Shown piece by piece: positions 8,050-15,436 of a stretch of DNA of 37,486 nt. Position numbers and translations under genes: made by a program. This stretch comes from Actinoallomurus spadix (GTDB lineage: Bacteria > Actinomycetota > Actinomycetes > Streptosporangiales > Streptosporangiaceae). The notes beneath the pieces are model-generated. The model searched no databases. It worked only from the letters and a program-made list of their open reading frames with translations, and was not told the DNA's origin. The stretch is taken from the NCBI RefSeq assembly GCF_024055725.1, contig NZ_JAMXMX010000041.1, forward strand, positions 1-37,486, written 5' to 3'. Within the stretch, counting starts at the first letter, position 1, and every line of letters begins with the position of its first letter.

Positions 8050-8505
8050 ATGACCGAACCGGCATGGCCGGTCCTACGGCAGGGCGGCACGGGACCGAAC
8101 GTCACGGCGCTGCAGTACCTGCTGCGCGGCGCCCGTGACCAGTGGCGCACGCTCGCGGCCGACGGGGTGTTCGGACCGGCCACGGACAGCGTCGTCCGCG
8201 GCTTCCAGAGCGTCGCGGGGCTGCCCGTGGACGGGGTCGTCGGCCCGGCGACCTGGCAGAGGCTGACCGACGGAACCACGATCGGCGCCACCGTGCGCGA
8301 GGGCTCCCAGGGCGAGTACGTCAAGGCGGCCCAGACGGAGCTGCTCAAGCACGGTGACCTGAAGACCGCCGCTCAGGTCGACGGAATCTTCGGCCCGGAC
8401 ACCGACACCGCCACGCGACGCTTCCAGGAGCGGGTGGGGCTGATGGTCGACGGGATCGTGGGCCCGGCGACCTGGAGACAGCTCATCTCCCGTCCCGGGA
8501 GCTGA
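8050..8505 (+). CDS. Peptidoglycan-binding domain protein, two tandem PG_binding_1 repeats
   Basis: 151 residues built almost entirely of two PG_binding_1 repeats. The first (about 8-72) reads LRQGGTGPNVTALQYLLR through DGVFGPATDSVVRGFQ to DGVVGPATWQRL. The second (about 80-147) reads VREGSQGEYVKAAQTELL through DGIFGPDTDTATRRFQ to DGIVGPATWRQL. Domains of this kind bind peptidoglycan and usually target hydrolases to the wall. Here there is no catalytic domain and no signal peptide or membrane segment, so export or cytoplasmic use is unresolved. The ATG at 8050 is chosen because GGGGAGG sits 8 nt upstream; the GTG at 8041 would overlap that site. Confidence 0.88.
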   Translation: MTEPAWPVLRQGGTGPNVTALQYLLRGARDQWRTLAADGVFGPATDSVVRGFQSVAGLPVDGVVGPATWQRLTDGTTIGATVREGSQGEYVKAAQTELLKHGDLKTAAQVDGIFGPDTDTATRRFQERVGLMVDGIVGPATWRQLISRPGS

Positions 8506-8535
8506 CCACGCGGCCCGGCGGACACCGGGCACAGG

Positions 8536-8566
8536 ACGGCCGCACGACCGCTGGTCGTGTGGCCGT
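8536..8566 (+). terminator. Terminator after the peptidoglycan-binding gene
   Basis: ACGGCCGCACGACC (8536-8549) pairs over 14 positions (one G-U) with GGTCGTGTGGCCGT (8553-8566) around a GCT loop. It sits between the convergent PG-binding and TetR genes and may serve both. Confidence 0.7.
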
Positions 8567-8624
8567 TCGCGTGCGCCGCACCCACCGGGGCCCGCGTTCC
8601 GGTCCGGGGCGGTCGGGGGGACCG

Positions 8625-9224
8625 TCAGCTCGACGGGGGGCGGAGGACGCCGGCGATGACCGTGGTCACCACCTTCTCGACGGCTTCGGGCTCCGGGGGG
8701 GCGCCCTTCCGGTCCGCGAAGAGCAGGTGCCCGGCACCGATCAGGGTGGGCGCGAGCACGTCGACCTCGGCGTCGGCGGCGATGCGGCCGAGATCACGCT
8801 CCGCGGCGAGATAGGCGACGATCATGGTCACGGCCTCCGTCAGGATCGGGACGCCGACCGGCCAGGTCTCACGCAGCCGGGCACGCAGCTCGTCGCGGAA
8901 GGTGACGAGGGCAACGATGGCCACGGCGACCGACCCGAACAGCTCGGTGAGCGTCTCGGCGAGGTTGCCGACGACCGTGCCGTTCCCGGCGAAGTCGCGC
9001 AGGGTGGCGGCCTGAGCGTCCATCCGGCCGGCCCGGTCGAGAACGAGTTCGGCGAGGAACGCGTCGAAGTCGGCGAAGTGCCGGTGGAGCACCCCCTTGG
9101 CGCAGCCCGCCTCGGTGGTGACCGCCCGGCTGGTCAGCGCGCTCGGCCCGTCTCGCAGCAGGATGCGCTCGGCGGCGCCGAACAGCTGCTCGCGAACGTC
9201 GCGGAGGGCCACTCCTGTCGGCAC
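8625..9224 (-). CDS. TetR family transcriptional regulator
   Basis: 199 residues from a GTG at 9224 (VPTGVALRDVREQLFGAAERILLRDGPSALT). The N-terminal helix-turn-helix is typical: LTSRAVTTEAGCAKGVLHRHFADFDAFLAELV at about residues 30-61. The rest is the helical ligand/dimer domain. The frame continues upstream to 9287, but that stretch is made of the operator palindromes (9259-9295), so a start downstream of them is preferred; AGAGAGG lies about 10 nt before the GTG. The regulator is divergent from a class I methyltransferase and most likely represses itself and that gene. The ligand is not predictable. Confidence 0.88.
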   Translation of the reverse strand: MPTGVALRDVREQLFGAAERILLRDGPSALTSRAVTTEAGCAKGVLHRHFADFDAFLAELVLDRAGRMDAQAATLRDFAGNGTVVGNLAETLTELFGSVAVAIVALVTFRDELRARLRETWPVGVPILTEAVTMIVAYLAAERDLGRIAADAEVDVLAPTLIGAGHLLFADRKGAPPEPEAVEKVVTTVIAGVLRPPSS

Positions 9225-9258
9225 CGCACATCCCGCCTCTCTCTGCCACGGTTGACGA

Positions 9259-9295
9259 GTGGGCATGTGCCCACTCATAGTGGGCACATGCCCAC
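9259..9295. promoter_or_regulatory. Paired palindromic operator between TetR and methyltransferase genes
   Basis: GTGGGCATGTGCCCAC (9259-9274) and GTGGGCACATGCCCAC (9280-9295) are exact reverse complements of each other, separated by TCATA, and each is itself a near-palindrome. Two adjacent 16-bp sites suit binding by two TetR dimers. The second site contains the methyltransferase ATG (9288), so binding would block both transcription and start-site access. Confidence 0.75.
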
Positions 9296-10118
9296 ACTAC
9301 CTTCGGAGCGGACGCCTCCTGAGCGCCGCCGCCCCCATGAGGCCCGAGAGTACGCAGAGTCGTTCGGCGTGGACACCGAACGCTACGACCGGACCCGTCC
9401 CCGCTATCCCGACGCCCTGGTGGAGCGGATCGTGACCGCCGCTCCCGGACGCGACGTTCTCGACGTCGGCTGCGGCACCGGCATCGCGGCCCGGCAGTTC
9501 CAGGCCGCCGGGTGCACGGTCCTGGGCGTCGAGCCCGACCCGCGGATGGCCGAGTTCGCGCGGCGCGGCGGGATGGAGGTCGAGGTCGCGGCGCTGGAGA
9601 CGTGGGACCCCGCCGGGCGGCTGTTCGACGCGGTCGTCGCCGGGACCGCCTGGCACTGGATCGACCCGGTCGCGGGAGCGGCGAAGGCGGCTCAGGCGCT
9701 GCGCCCCGGCGGGCTGCTCGCCGCCTTCTGGCACACGCCCGACCTCCCGGCCGAGGTGGCCGAGGCCTTCGCCACGGTGTACGCGCGGGTCGCCCCCGAC
9801 TCGCCATTCGACCTGCGGGCGGCGCGATCGGCCTCGGCCGCCTACCAGACGATCATCGGCAGGGTCGCCGACGGGATCCGCGAGGCGGGCGGGTTCGGTG
9901 AGGTGGAGCAGTGGCGATTCGACTGGGAGCGCACCTACACCCGTGATGAGTGGCTGGACCAGTTGCCCACCCAAGGCCCGCTGACCCGGCTGGCGCCGGA
10001 CAAGGTGGCGGAGGTGCTGGCCGGCGTCGGCGCCGCCATCGACGCGCTCGGCGGCGCCTTCACGATGCCGTACACCACCATGGCGATCGTCGCGAAGCGA
10101 ACCGACGACACCCCCTGA
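9288..10118 (+). CDS. Class I SAM-dependent methyltransferase
   Basis: 276 residues. The motif I segment RDVLDVGCGTGIAARQF (about 55-71) with GVEPDPRMAEFAR after it identifies the Rossmann-fold methyltransferase class. RYDRTRPRYPDALVERIV and FDAVVAGTAWHWIDP are typical of the Methyltransf_11/UbiE-like group. The substrate cannot be read from sequence. The ATG at 9288 sits inside the second operator half with no clear ribosome binding site, so the transcript may be leaderless or nearly so. The longer frame upstream is antisense to the TetR gene. The divergent TetR gene is its probable regulator. Confidence 0.85.
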   Translation: MPTLPSERTPPERRRPHEAREYAESFGVDTERYDRTRPRYPDALVERIVTAAPGRDVLDVGCGTGIAARQFQAAGCTVLGVEPDPRMAEFARRGGMEVEVAALETWDPAGRLFDAVVAGTAWHWIDPVAGAAKAAQALRPGGLLAAFWHTPDLPAEVAEAFATVYARVAPDSPFDLRAARSASAAYQTIIGRVADGIREAGGFGEVEQWRFDWERTYTRDEWLDQLPTQGPLTRLAPDKVAEVLAGVGAAIDALGGAFTMPYTTMAIVAKRTDDTP

Positions 10119-10464
10119 GCCGGCCCTAGCCCGTCCGCCCTGAACCGTTCCGACGTCGCTGAAATTCTGCTCGATATCTACGCAAGTTGCCTAGTCGGGC
10201 GGGACTGTTCGTAGGCTGATTGCCTAAGTCCATGACTGGAAACATCCGTACAGTGGAGGAGATCACGGAAAGCAGATGGTGTGCGAAGGTGTGGACATGC
10301 ACTCGTCCCGGCGCGGGTCGCGCGACATCGACCACATCGGTTCAACCGGTCTGATCTCCATCTGTGGTCTTCCCCTGCAGTGCTCATGCGCTGCGACTCG
10401 CTCCAGTCGTAGTGCCGACCGCTCGGCGACCTGAAAGTAATGCTCGATTCCAAGGAGAACTCTC
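10119..10464. other. Intergenic region upstream of the small secreted protein, with 33-bp-spaced direct repeats
   Basis: 346 nt without a convincing gene and less GC-rich than the surroundings, especially 10160-10290. TTGCCTAGTC (10187-10196) recurs as TTGCCTAAGTC (10220-10230), start to start 33 bp, about three helical turns. A 52-codon plus-strand frame (10276-10434) has no well-spaced ribosome binding site and no recognisable product. Confidence 0.4.
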
Positions 10465-10812
10465 ATGGCGACTCGTATCAAGGCGCTGCTGGGCCTGACC
10501 GCGGCGGGGCTGGCCGCGTCTACTCTGGTCGCTCCGGCGGCGCACGCGAGTAGCAATTATTTCCAATTCTGCAACAATCACGGAAATATCCCCAGCCCGG
10601 TCTCCGAGTATGTGGCGTTCCCGTACCGCGGATGGATCGAGTCGCCGGTCATTACGTCGGGCGTGTCGCCGGCCAAGTGCTGGGTCATGCCGGTCAGCGG
10701 TATCGCCAACGATGAGGCTGTGGGCTACCGGTTGGTCAACGGCCAGTGGCTGGCCGTCGCCACGATTTACTTCAACGACGACGCTCCGGACCCGACCACG
10801 TTCGAGTTCTGA
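10465..10812 (+). CDS. Small secreted protein of unknown family
   Basis: 115 residues with a clear Sec signal peptide: MATRIKALLGLTAAG, a hydrophobic core AAGLAASTLVAPAA, and a probable cleavage after AHA (about residue 28). The mature part is about 87 residues, contains two cysteines (in FQFCNNHG and AKCWVMPV) that could form one disulfide, and is rich in aromatic residues and short beta-like segments (GYRLVNGQWLAVATIYF). The ribosome binding site AAGGAGAA is well placed before the ATG. No family was recognised. It is followed by a convergent terminator and a minus-strand acyltransferase. Confidence 0.8.
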   Translation: MATRIKALLGLTAAGLAASTLVAPAAHASSNYFQFCNNHGNIPSPVSEYVAFPYRGWIESPVITSGVSPAKCWVMPVSGIANDEAVGYRLVNGQWLAVATIYFNDDAPDPTTFEF

Positions 10813-10825
10813 CGTCTCCTGCCGT

Positions 10826-10865
10826 GGCCATGGCCCGTCTCGCGATCGCGGACCGGGCCATGGCC
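10826..10865. terminator. Bidirectional terminator between convergent genes
   Basis: GGCCATGGCCCG (10826-10837) and CGGGCCATGGCC (10854-10865) are perfect 12-bp arms around a 16-nt loop that itself holds CGCGATCGCG. It lies between the secreted-protein stop and the end of the acyltransferase gene. Confidence 0.7.
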
Positions 10866-10867
10866 CG

Positions 10868-11848
10868 TCATACGGCGGAGCGCGGGCGGTTGTCCGCGAT
10901 CCAGGTGTCGATCGTCTCCCACCAGTCGAACAGCCACTGCTCCCGGCCGTCCTGGGGGATCTCCTCGCGCGGCACCCGCCACCACCGCGCGCGCAGCGGC
11001 CGGTCGAGCGGGATCGTCCGCCAGATGTCCCCGACGGTCAGAAGGTCGTCGACCCCCGTGTGGGCGACGAAGACGACGTCGGCGTCCGGCGCGGCGTCGA
11101 TCGCCGCGAGCGAGCCGGCCGGACGCGGCGGTAGGACGTTGGCCATGTTCCGAGCGCGTTCGGCCGCGTCCCGGCGGCCCTGCCGGCGCAGCCGGCGGAT
11201 CGCGCGCACACGGCGCCGCGGCGTGAAGTTCCCGCCCTCGGGGAAGATCAGCAGCGCGTCCTCGGGGCCGGCCCCGGCCGCCAGGCGGCCGATCTCGTCG
11301 ACGACGCCCTCGCGCGGCGCGGAGCCGTCCGGCACGAACGCGTTGGGCAACCGGTTGAGCAGCACGTCGGCCGAGGGATCGAGCTGCAGGGCGGCCTTCA
11401 TGACGATGCGGGGCCGCCGCGCGTACACGTTGAGCAGGTAGTGCACGATCAGCAGGGAGTCCCCCGGCCCGCCGTGCCGGCTGAGCACGATCACCGGCCG
11501 GCCGGGAGCCACGCCCAGCGGCTCCTGGATCTCGACCACGAGCCCCAGCATCCGGGCCGCGACGGCGTGAACGCGCGTGAGGAACCACCCGCACAGCGCG
11601 TAGTGCCGCGCCCGTTTGGTCTCGGGGGATCCGCCGGCCACCCACAGGCCCAGGCACGCCGTGAGCACGACGCACTCGAGGGCGAGCCAGCAGACCGCGA
11701 TGACCACGATCCGCAGGAACCGGTGGCGGTGGCGCGCGGCCACGGCGCCGATGAGGAGCAGTAGCGGCGAGGCCGCCACCGCCGCGATCGCGACCGCGAA
11801 CAGCATAGGGGTCAGGACCAGGCGCCTGACGAGCCGCGGGGGGAGCAC
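10868..11848 (-). CDS. 1-acyl-glycerophosphate acyltransferase-like membrane protein (PlsC family)
   Basis: 326 residues. Two to three N-terminal membrane segments (about 10-38 and 45-72) precede an acyltransferase domain with the catalytic H-x4-D motif in SRHGGPGDS (H125, D130) and the FPEGGNFTPRRR block at about 202-213, which corresponds to the EGT-R motif. The family transfers acyl groups to lysophospholipids at the inner membrane face. RHGGPGD instead of NHxxxxD and EGG instead of EGT mark a divergent member, so the acceptor is uncertain. The start lies 6 nt after the stop of the patatin gene, so the two are surely co-transcribed, suggesting coupled deacylation and reacylation. Confidence 0.85.
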   Translation of the reverse strand: MLPPRLVRRLVLTPMLFAVAIAAVAASPLLLLIGAVAARHRHRFLRIVVIAVCWLALECVVLTACLGLWVAGGSPETKRARHYALCGWFLTRVHAVAARMLGLVVEIQEPLGVAPGRPVIVLSRHGGPGDSLLIVHYLLNVYARRPRIVMKAALQLDPSADVLLNRLPNAFVPDGSAPREGVVDEIGRLAAGAGPEDALLIFPEGGNFTPRRRVRAIRRLRRQGRRDAAERARNMANVLPPRPAGSLAAIDAAPDADVVFVAHTGVDDLLTVGDIWRTIPLDRPLRARWWRVPREEIPQDGREQWLFDWWETIDTWIADNRPRSAV

Positions 11849-11854
11849 CGGAGG

Positions 11855-12706
11855 TCAGCGACCCGACGGTTTCGGCAGGTCCGGCAGCTCGGACAGGTAC
11901 GCGCGGCTGGCCGCGTACGCCCGCTCGATGTTCACCTCGACCCGTGAGGCGTCGCGGTAGCGGAGCTGGGACAGGCCCGCGCTCTGGCCGTTCGACCCGG
12001 TGGGCAGGACGTGGACCGTGACGTCGCCGGGCAGTTCGGCCATCTCCTCGGCGAACCGGTGCCGCCGGGCGATCTCAAAGGCCACCAGCCCGACCTGCCA
12101 GGGTCTGGTCGGCGCGGTGAGCGGCTTCTCGACGCGGCCGACCTGCAGGACGTACACCGTCCGCGCCCCTTCCCGCAGCGCGCGGCCGACGGGGATGCTG
12201 TGGACCAGGCCGCCGTCGTAGAAGTGCTCGTCGCCGATGCGGACCGGCGGGAGGACGCCGGGGACGGCGCAGGACGCCAGCACCGCCGGGACGAGCGGGC
12301 CGCGGGTGAACCACCGCGCCTCGGCGCGTTCGATGTTGGCGGCGACGCAGTGGAACGGCACGGCCAGGTCCTCGATCCGGTCAGCGGGAATCAGCGCGTT
12401 CAGCGCGGTCGCCAGCAGCTCGGTCGAGTGCAGGTGCGTGCCGGACCGGATCAGCGTGGACACGCGGCTGAGGAACGAGCCGGCGAACACCGAGCCCGCC
12501 CCCTCGCGCTGCCACGCCTCGGCGAGCAGGTCGGCGGCGTTCTCCGGGTCCGCCGCCACGAACGCCCCGTTGAAGGCACCGACCGAGGTCCCGACGATCA
12601 GGTCCGGCCGGATGCCCGCCTCCGTGAGCGCTCGCAGCATCCCGACCTCATGGGCGCCCAGCAGCCCGCCGCCACCCAGGACGAACGCGGTCTTGGCATC
12701 ATTCAC
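11855..12706 (-). CDS. Patatin-like phospholipase family protein
   Basis: 283 residues from a GTG at 12706. The oxyanion-hole glycine run FVLGGGGLLGAHEVGML is at about residues 8-24, the nucleophile elbow GTSVG holds Ser41, and the catalytic dyad Asp is D164 in FYDGGL. All catalytic residues are therefore present. Patatin-like enzymes hydrolyse acyl chains from phospholipids or neutral lipids. No signal peptide is seen, so the enzyme is probably cytoplasmic or membrane-associated. The GTG is chosen over the longer frame (to 12790) because GGGAGA precedes it and the extra N-terminus is not family-like. It is the first gene of an operon with the acyltransferase and is divergent from the ABC-transporter operon. 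Confidence 0.9.
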   Translation of the reverse strand: MNDAKTAFVLGGGGLLGAHEVGMLRALTEAGIRPDLIVGTSVGAFNGAFVAADPENAADLLAEAWQREGAGSVFAGSFLSRVSTLIRSGTHLHSTELLATALNALIPADRIEDLAVPFHCVAANIERAEARWFTRGPLVPAVLASCAVPGVLPPVRIGDEHFYDGGLVHSIPVGRALREGARTVYVLQVGRVEKPLTAPTRPWQVGLVAFEIARRHRFAEEMAELPGDVTVHVLPTGSNGQSAGLSQLRYRDASRVEVNIERAYAASRAYLSELPDLPKPSGR

Positions 12707-13118
12707 AGCGTCTCCCGTCGAAAGGCCACGGTCAGCGTCGAAAGACGACGGCGAGCCCCTCTTACCCCGATCGAGGCCATTGACGACCATCGGCGGCAGG
12801 CGGGCATGCCGCCGCCGGCCGATCTCGCCGGCCGACCAGCGCCCCCGCCCCCGTACGGCCGACCGACGCTCCGCCCCCGTAGGGCCGACCAGTGCGGTGC
12901 CCCCGACTCCCTACGGCCGGCCGGCACCGGCGGCCCCGTTTCGACGAGTGTGACCGGACGACCGCCAGGTTGCACCGTATCGACGGGTTTGCCGGGATTT
13001 GCCAAACGTTTCATTGCCCGTCCTCCCCTGGCCAACCGCGATCCTTAGCGTCCTCTTGCCGAAGATCAAGCCGAGGGAGACGCTCCTTTTGCTGAAGATC
13101 ATGCGGAAGGAGAGCGCT
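12707..13118. other. Divergent intergenic region between lipase and ABC operons
   Basis: 412 nt with no supported gene. It holds imperfect 26-bp-spaced repeats of CGCCCCCGTACGGCCGACC (starts at 12846 and 12872), a related CCCTACGGCCGGCC further on, and the arms GTTTG/CAAAC around TTTGCC copies near 12987-13007. Promoters for both directions should lie here but none could be fixed with confidence. Confidence 0.4.
13051..13118 (+). repeat. Imperfect tandem duplication of the ABC operon leader (about 33-34 bp units)
   Basis: Unit 1 (13051-13083) begins TCCTCTTGCCGAAGATCA; unit 2 (13084-13118) begins TCCTTTTGCTGAAGATCA. The units agree at about 27 of 33 positions. Unit 2 ends in GGAAGGAGAGCGCT, which provides the ribosome binding site of the ATPase gene; unit 1 carries the corresponding GAGGGAGACGCT. 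Confidence 0.6.
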
Positions 13119-14081
13119 ATGCACGAGAGCCCCGCAGTTCGGGGTCGCGGGCTCAGGAAGTCCTTCGGGGACGTCGTCGCACTCGACGGCGTCGACCTCG
13201 ACGTGACGGCCGGGCAGGTCCACGGCCTCGTCGGCCCGAACGGCGCGGGCAAGACGACGCTCCTCGGCCTGCTGCTGGGCCTGGCGGTCGCGGACGGCGG
13301 TGAGCTCGAGATCCTGGGCACGCCGGTCGGCCGGACGCTCGCCGTCCCCGACGGCGTCGCGGGCTTCGTGGACGGGCCCGGGCTCTACCCGTCCCTCACC
13401 GCGCGGCAGAACCTGTCGGCCCTGGCGGCCCTGCGCGGGTACGACGCCGGCCGGGCCGCCGCCGTCGACGACGCCCTCGAGCAGGTCGGGCTCACCGACG
13501 TCGCCGACGACCGCATCCGGGGCTTCTCGCTCGGCATGCGCCAGCGACTCGGGCTGGCCGCCGCGCTGCTCACCCGGCCGCGGCTGCTCGTCCTCGACGA
13601 GCCGGCCAACGGCCTCGACCCCGCCGGCAAACACCACGTGCACCGCGTCATCACCGGGCTGGCCGCGGACGGGACCGCGGTGGTCCTCTCCAGCCACCGG
13701 ATGGACGACCTCGCCGTCCTGTGCTCCGAGGTCACCGTCCTGGCCACCGGGCGGGTCGTCTTCTCCGGGCCGGTGAGCAAGCTCGCCGCCGAGAGCGGCG
13801 AACTCGACTACCGGCTGCTCACCTCCGACACGGCGGCCGCCCGCCGGGTGGCGCTGGACACGCCGGGGCTCCGCGTCCCGCCCGGCCCCGCCCGGGACCG
13901 GCGGCCGGACGCGGACGTGCTCGTCGTCCGCGGGGCCGTGCCCGCCATCGAGGACCTGGTGGTGCGGCTCGTACGGGCCGAGGTGGCCGTACGCGAGCTG
14001 GCGCCCGTGGTGGCGCCGCTCGAGGCCGCGTTCCTGGCCCTGACCGGTACCGGACCCACCGAGGAGGAGGACGGATCATGA
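13119..14081 (+). CDS. ABC transporter ATP-binding protein
   Basis: 320 residues. Walker A GPNGAGKTT is at about 39-47, the signature FSLGMRQRL at 136-144, Walker B LLVLDEP at 156-162, followed by the D-loop NGLDP and the H-loop histidine at about 193 (LSSHRMDDL). The DrrA/CcmA-like subfamily of exporters and antibiotic or lipid transporters fits best. The ATG at 13119 has GGAAGGAG at ideal spacing; upstream in-frame starts would translate the repeated leader. The stop overlaps the permease start in ATGA. It powers the membrane protein encoded next. Confidence 0.93.
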   Translation: MHESPAVRGRGLRKSFGDVVALDGVDLDVTAGQVHGLVGPNGAGKTTLLGLLLGLAVADGGELEILGTPVGRTLAVPDGVAGFVDGPGLYPSLTARQNLSALAALRGYDAGRAAAVDDALEQVGLTDVADDRIRGFSLGMRQRLGLAAALLTRPRLLVLDEPANGLDPAGKHHVHRVITGLAADGTAVVLSSHRMDDLAVLCSEVTVLATGRVVFSGPVSKLAAESGELDYRLLTSDTAAARRVALDTPGLRVPPGPARDRRPDADVLVVRGAVPAIEDLVVRLVRAEVAVRELAPVVAPLEAAFLALTGTGPTEEEDGS

Positions 14082-15433
14082 CGGAGACCATCACGCCCCC
14101 TCCGGTCGAGGCGCGGCCGGCGCCGGTGCTGCGCGGCTACCGGTTCGAGCTGGTCAAGCTGCTCTCCCAGTGGCGGATCCGCGTACTGCTGCTCGCCTGC
14201 TGGCTCGCCCCGGCCGGCTTCGTGGCGGCGGTGAGCCTGCAGAGCGCGCTGCCCGCCGACACGGTCTTCGGCCGCTGGATGCACGCGACCGGCTGGGCGG
14301 GGTCGCTGGTCGTGCTGGACTTCTCGCGCAGCTGGGCGCTTCCGCTGCTGACGGCGCTGGTCGCCGGCGACGTCTTCGCGGCCGAGGACCGGCTGGGCAC
14401 CTGGCGTCACCTCCTCGTGGCCGTCCGCTCGCCGAGGCGGATCTTCGTCACCAAGGCCCTCGCCGGCCTCACCGTGCTCCTGCTGCTGGTGGCGGGCCTG
14501 GCCGGATCGAGCATCGCGGGTGGCCTGGCCGCGGTCGGCGACCGGCCGCTCGTCGGCCTGGACGGCCATCTCCTCGCCCCAGGGGACGCGGCCGGCACGG
14601 TGCTGCTCGCGTGGGCCTGCGTGCTGGCGCCGACACTGGCGTTCGCCGCGATCGGCCTGCTCGGTTCGGTGGCCCTGGGCCGTTCCACGATGGGACTGCT
14701 GCTGCCTGCGCTCCTGGCCTTCACGCTGCAGCTCGCGCAGCTGCTTCCGCTGCCGGTCGCCGTACGGCTGGCGCTGCCGAGCCACGCCTTCCTCGCCTGG
14801 CGGGGGCTCTTCACCGGCCCGGCGCAGACCGGCCCCCTCCTCATCGGCCTCGTGGTGAGCCTGACGTGGGCGGTCGTCGCGACCGCGTCGGCGTACCACC
14901 TGTTCCTGCGCCGCGACTTCACCGACCTGACGTACGAGGGGTCGGGCCGGCGCCTCCTCGTGGCGGGCGCGCTGCCGCTCACCGCCCTGGTCGTCCTCAC
15001 CTTCGCGGTCGTCACCGGGACGACCTCGGCCGGAGGCTCCGGGATCGAACGGACCAAGGTCGAGGGCTCGCTCGCCACGGCGTACGCCCATCTCTACCGG
15101 ATGCAGACGCGGGAGCTCCATCGTCCCGACGTCACCGAGGCCCAGCTGCGGGCCACCGCCGCCTGCGACAAGGGCGGCTCCCGGGTCTCCGATGAGGGAC
15201 CCGGCAACGACTGGCGGTGCGTCGTGTCCTGGCATCTGCCCGGCGCGACCGCGGTGGGCACCGCCATCTACCAGCTCGACGTCACCGCGGATGGGCGGTA
15301 CGTCGCCGACGGAGACGGGCCGAAGGAGGTGAACGGCTTCTTCCAGGTGCGCACCCCGACCGGGGACGCGCCTAACCCCTTGTGGCAGTTCGACGGGAAC
15401 GTCGACCTGCTGTCACGCGTTTCGAAGGACTGA
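14078..15433 (+). CDS. ABC transporter permease with C-terminal extracytoplasmic domain
   Basis: 451 residues. About six hydrophobic segments lie between residues 35 and 315 (for example RIRVLLLACWLAPAGFVAAV, LTVLLLLVAGLAGSSIAGG, LTALVVLTFAVVTGTT), as in ABC2-type permeases. After the last one comes a tail of about 130 residues (roughly 320-451) that should face outside. It contains Cys363 and Cys381, which could form a disulfide, and a beta-rich stretch AIYQLDVTADGRYVADGDG. The start overlaps the ATPase stop, and the next gene begins 3 nt after the stop, so all three are one coupled operon. The substrate is unknown; the secreted phosphoesterase suggests envelope lipid or phosphate chemistry. 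Confidence 0.87.
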   Translation: MTETITPPPVEARPAPVLRGYRFELVKLLSQWRIRVLLLACWLAPAGFVAAVSLQSALPADTVFGRWMHATGWAGSLVVLDFSRSWALPLLTALVAGDVFAAEDRLGTWRHLLVAVRSPRRIFVTKALAGLTVLLLLVAGLAGSSIAGGLAAVGDRPLVGLDGHLLAPGDAAGTVLLAWACVLAPTLAFAAIGLLGSVALGRSTMGLLLPALLAFTLQLAQLLPLPVAVRLALPSHAFLAWRGLFTGPAQTGPLLIGLVVSLTWAVVATASAYHLFLRRDFTDLTYEGSGRRLLVAGALPLTALVVLTFAVVTGTTSAGGSGIERTKVEGSLATAYAHLYRMQTRELHRPDVTEAQLRATAACDKGGSRVSDEGPGNDWRCVVSWHLPGATAVGTAIYQLDVTADGRYVADGDGPKEVNGFFQVRTPTGDAPNPLWQFDGNVDLLSRVSKD

Positions 15434-15436
15434 TTC

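Noticed and set aside
10276-10434. 52-codon plus-strand frame upstream of the secreted protein
   Set aside because: Its ribosome binding site spacing is poor and the product has no recognisable character; the repeat content suggests a regulatory gap instead.
5411-15235. Long open frames on the strand opposite real genes, for example 13808-15235 minus and 4183-5601 minus
   Set aside because: They mirror the codon bias of the genes they overlap, are Arg/Gln-rich, and show no domain pattern; they are high-GC shadow frames.
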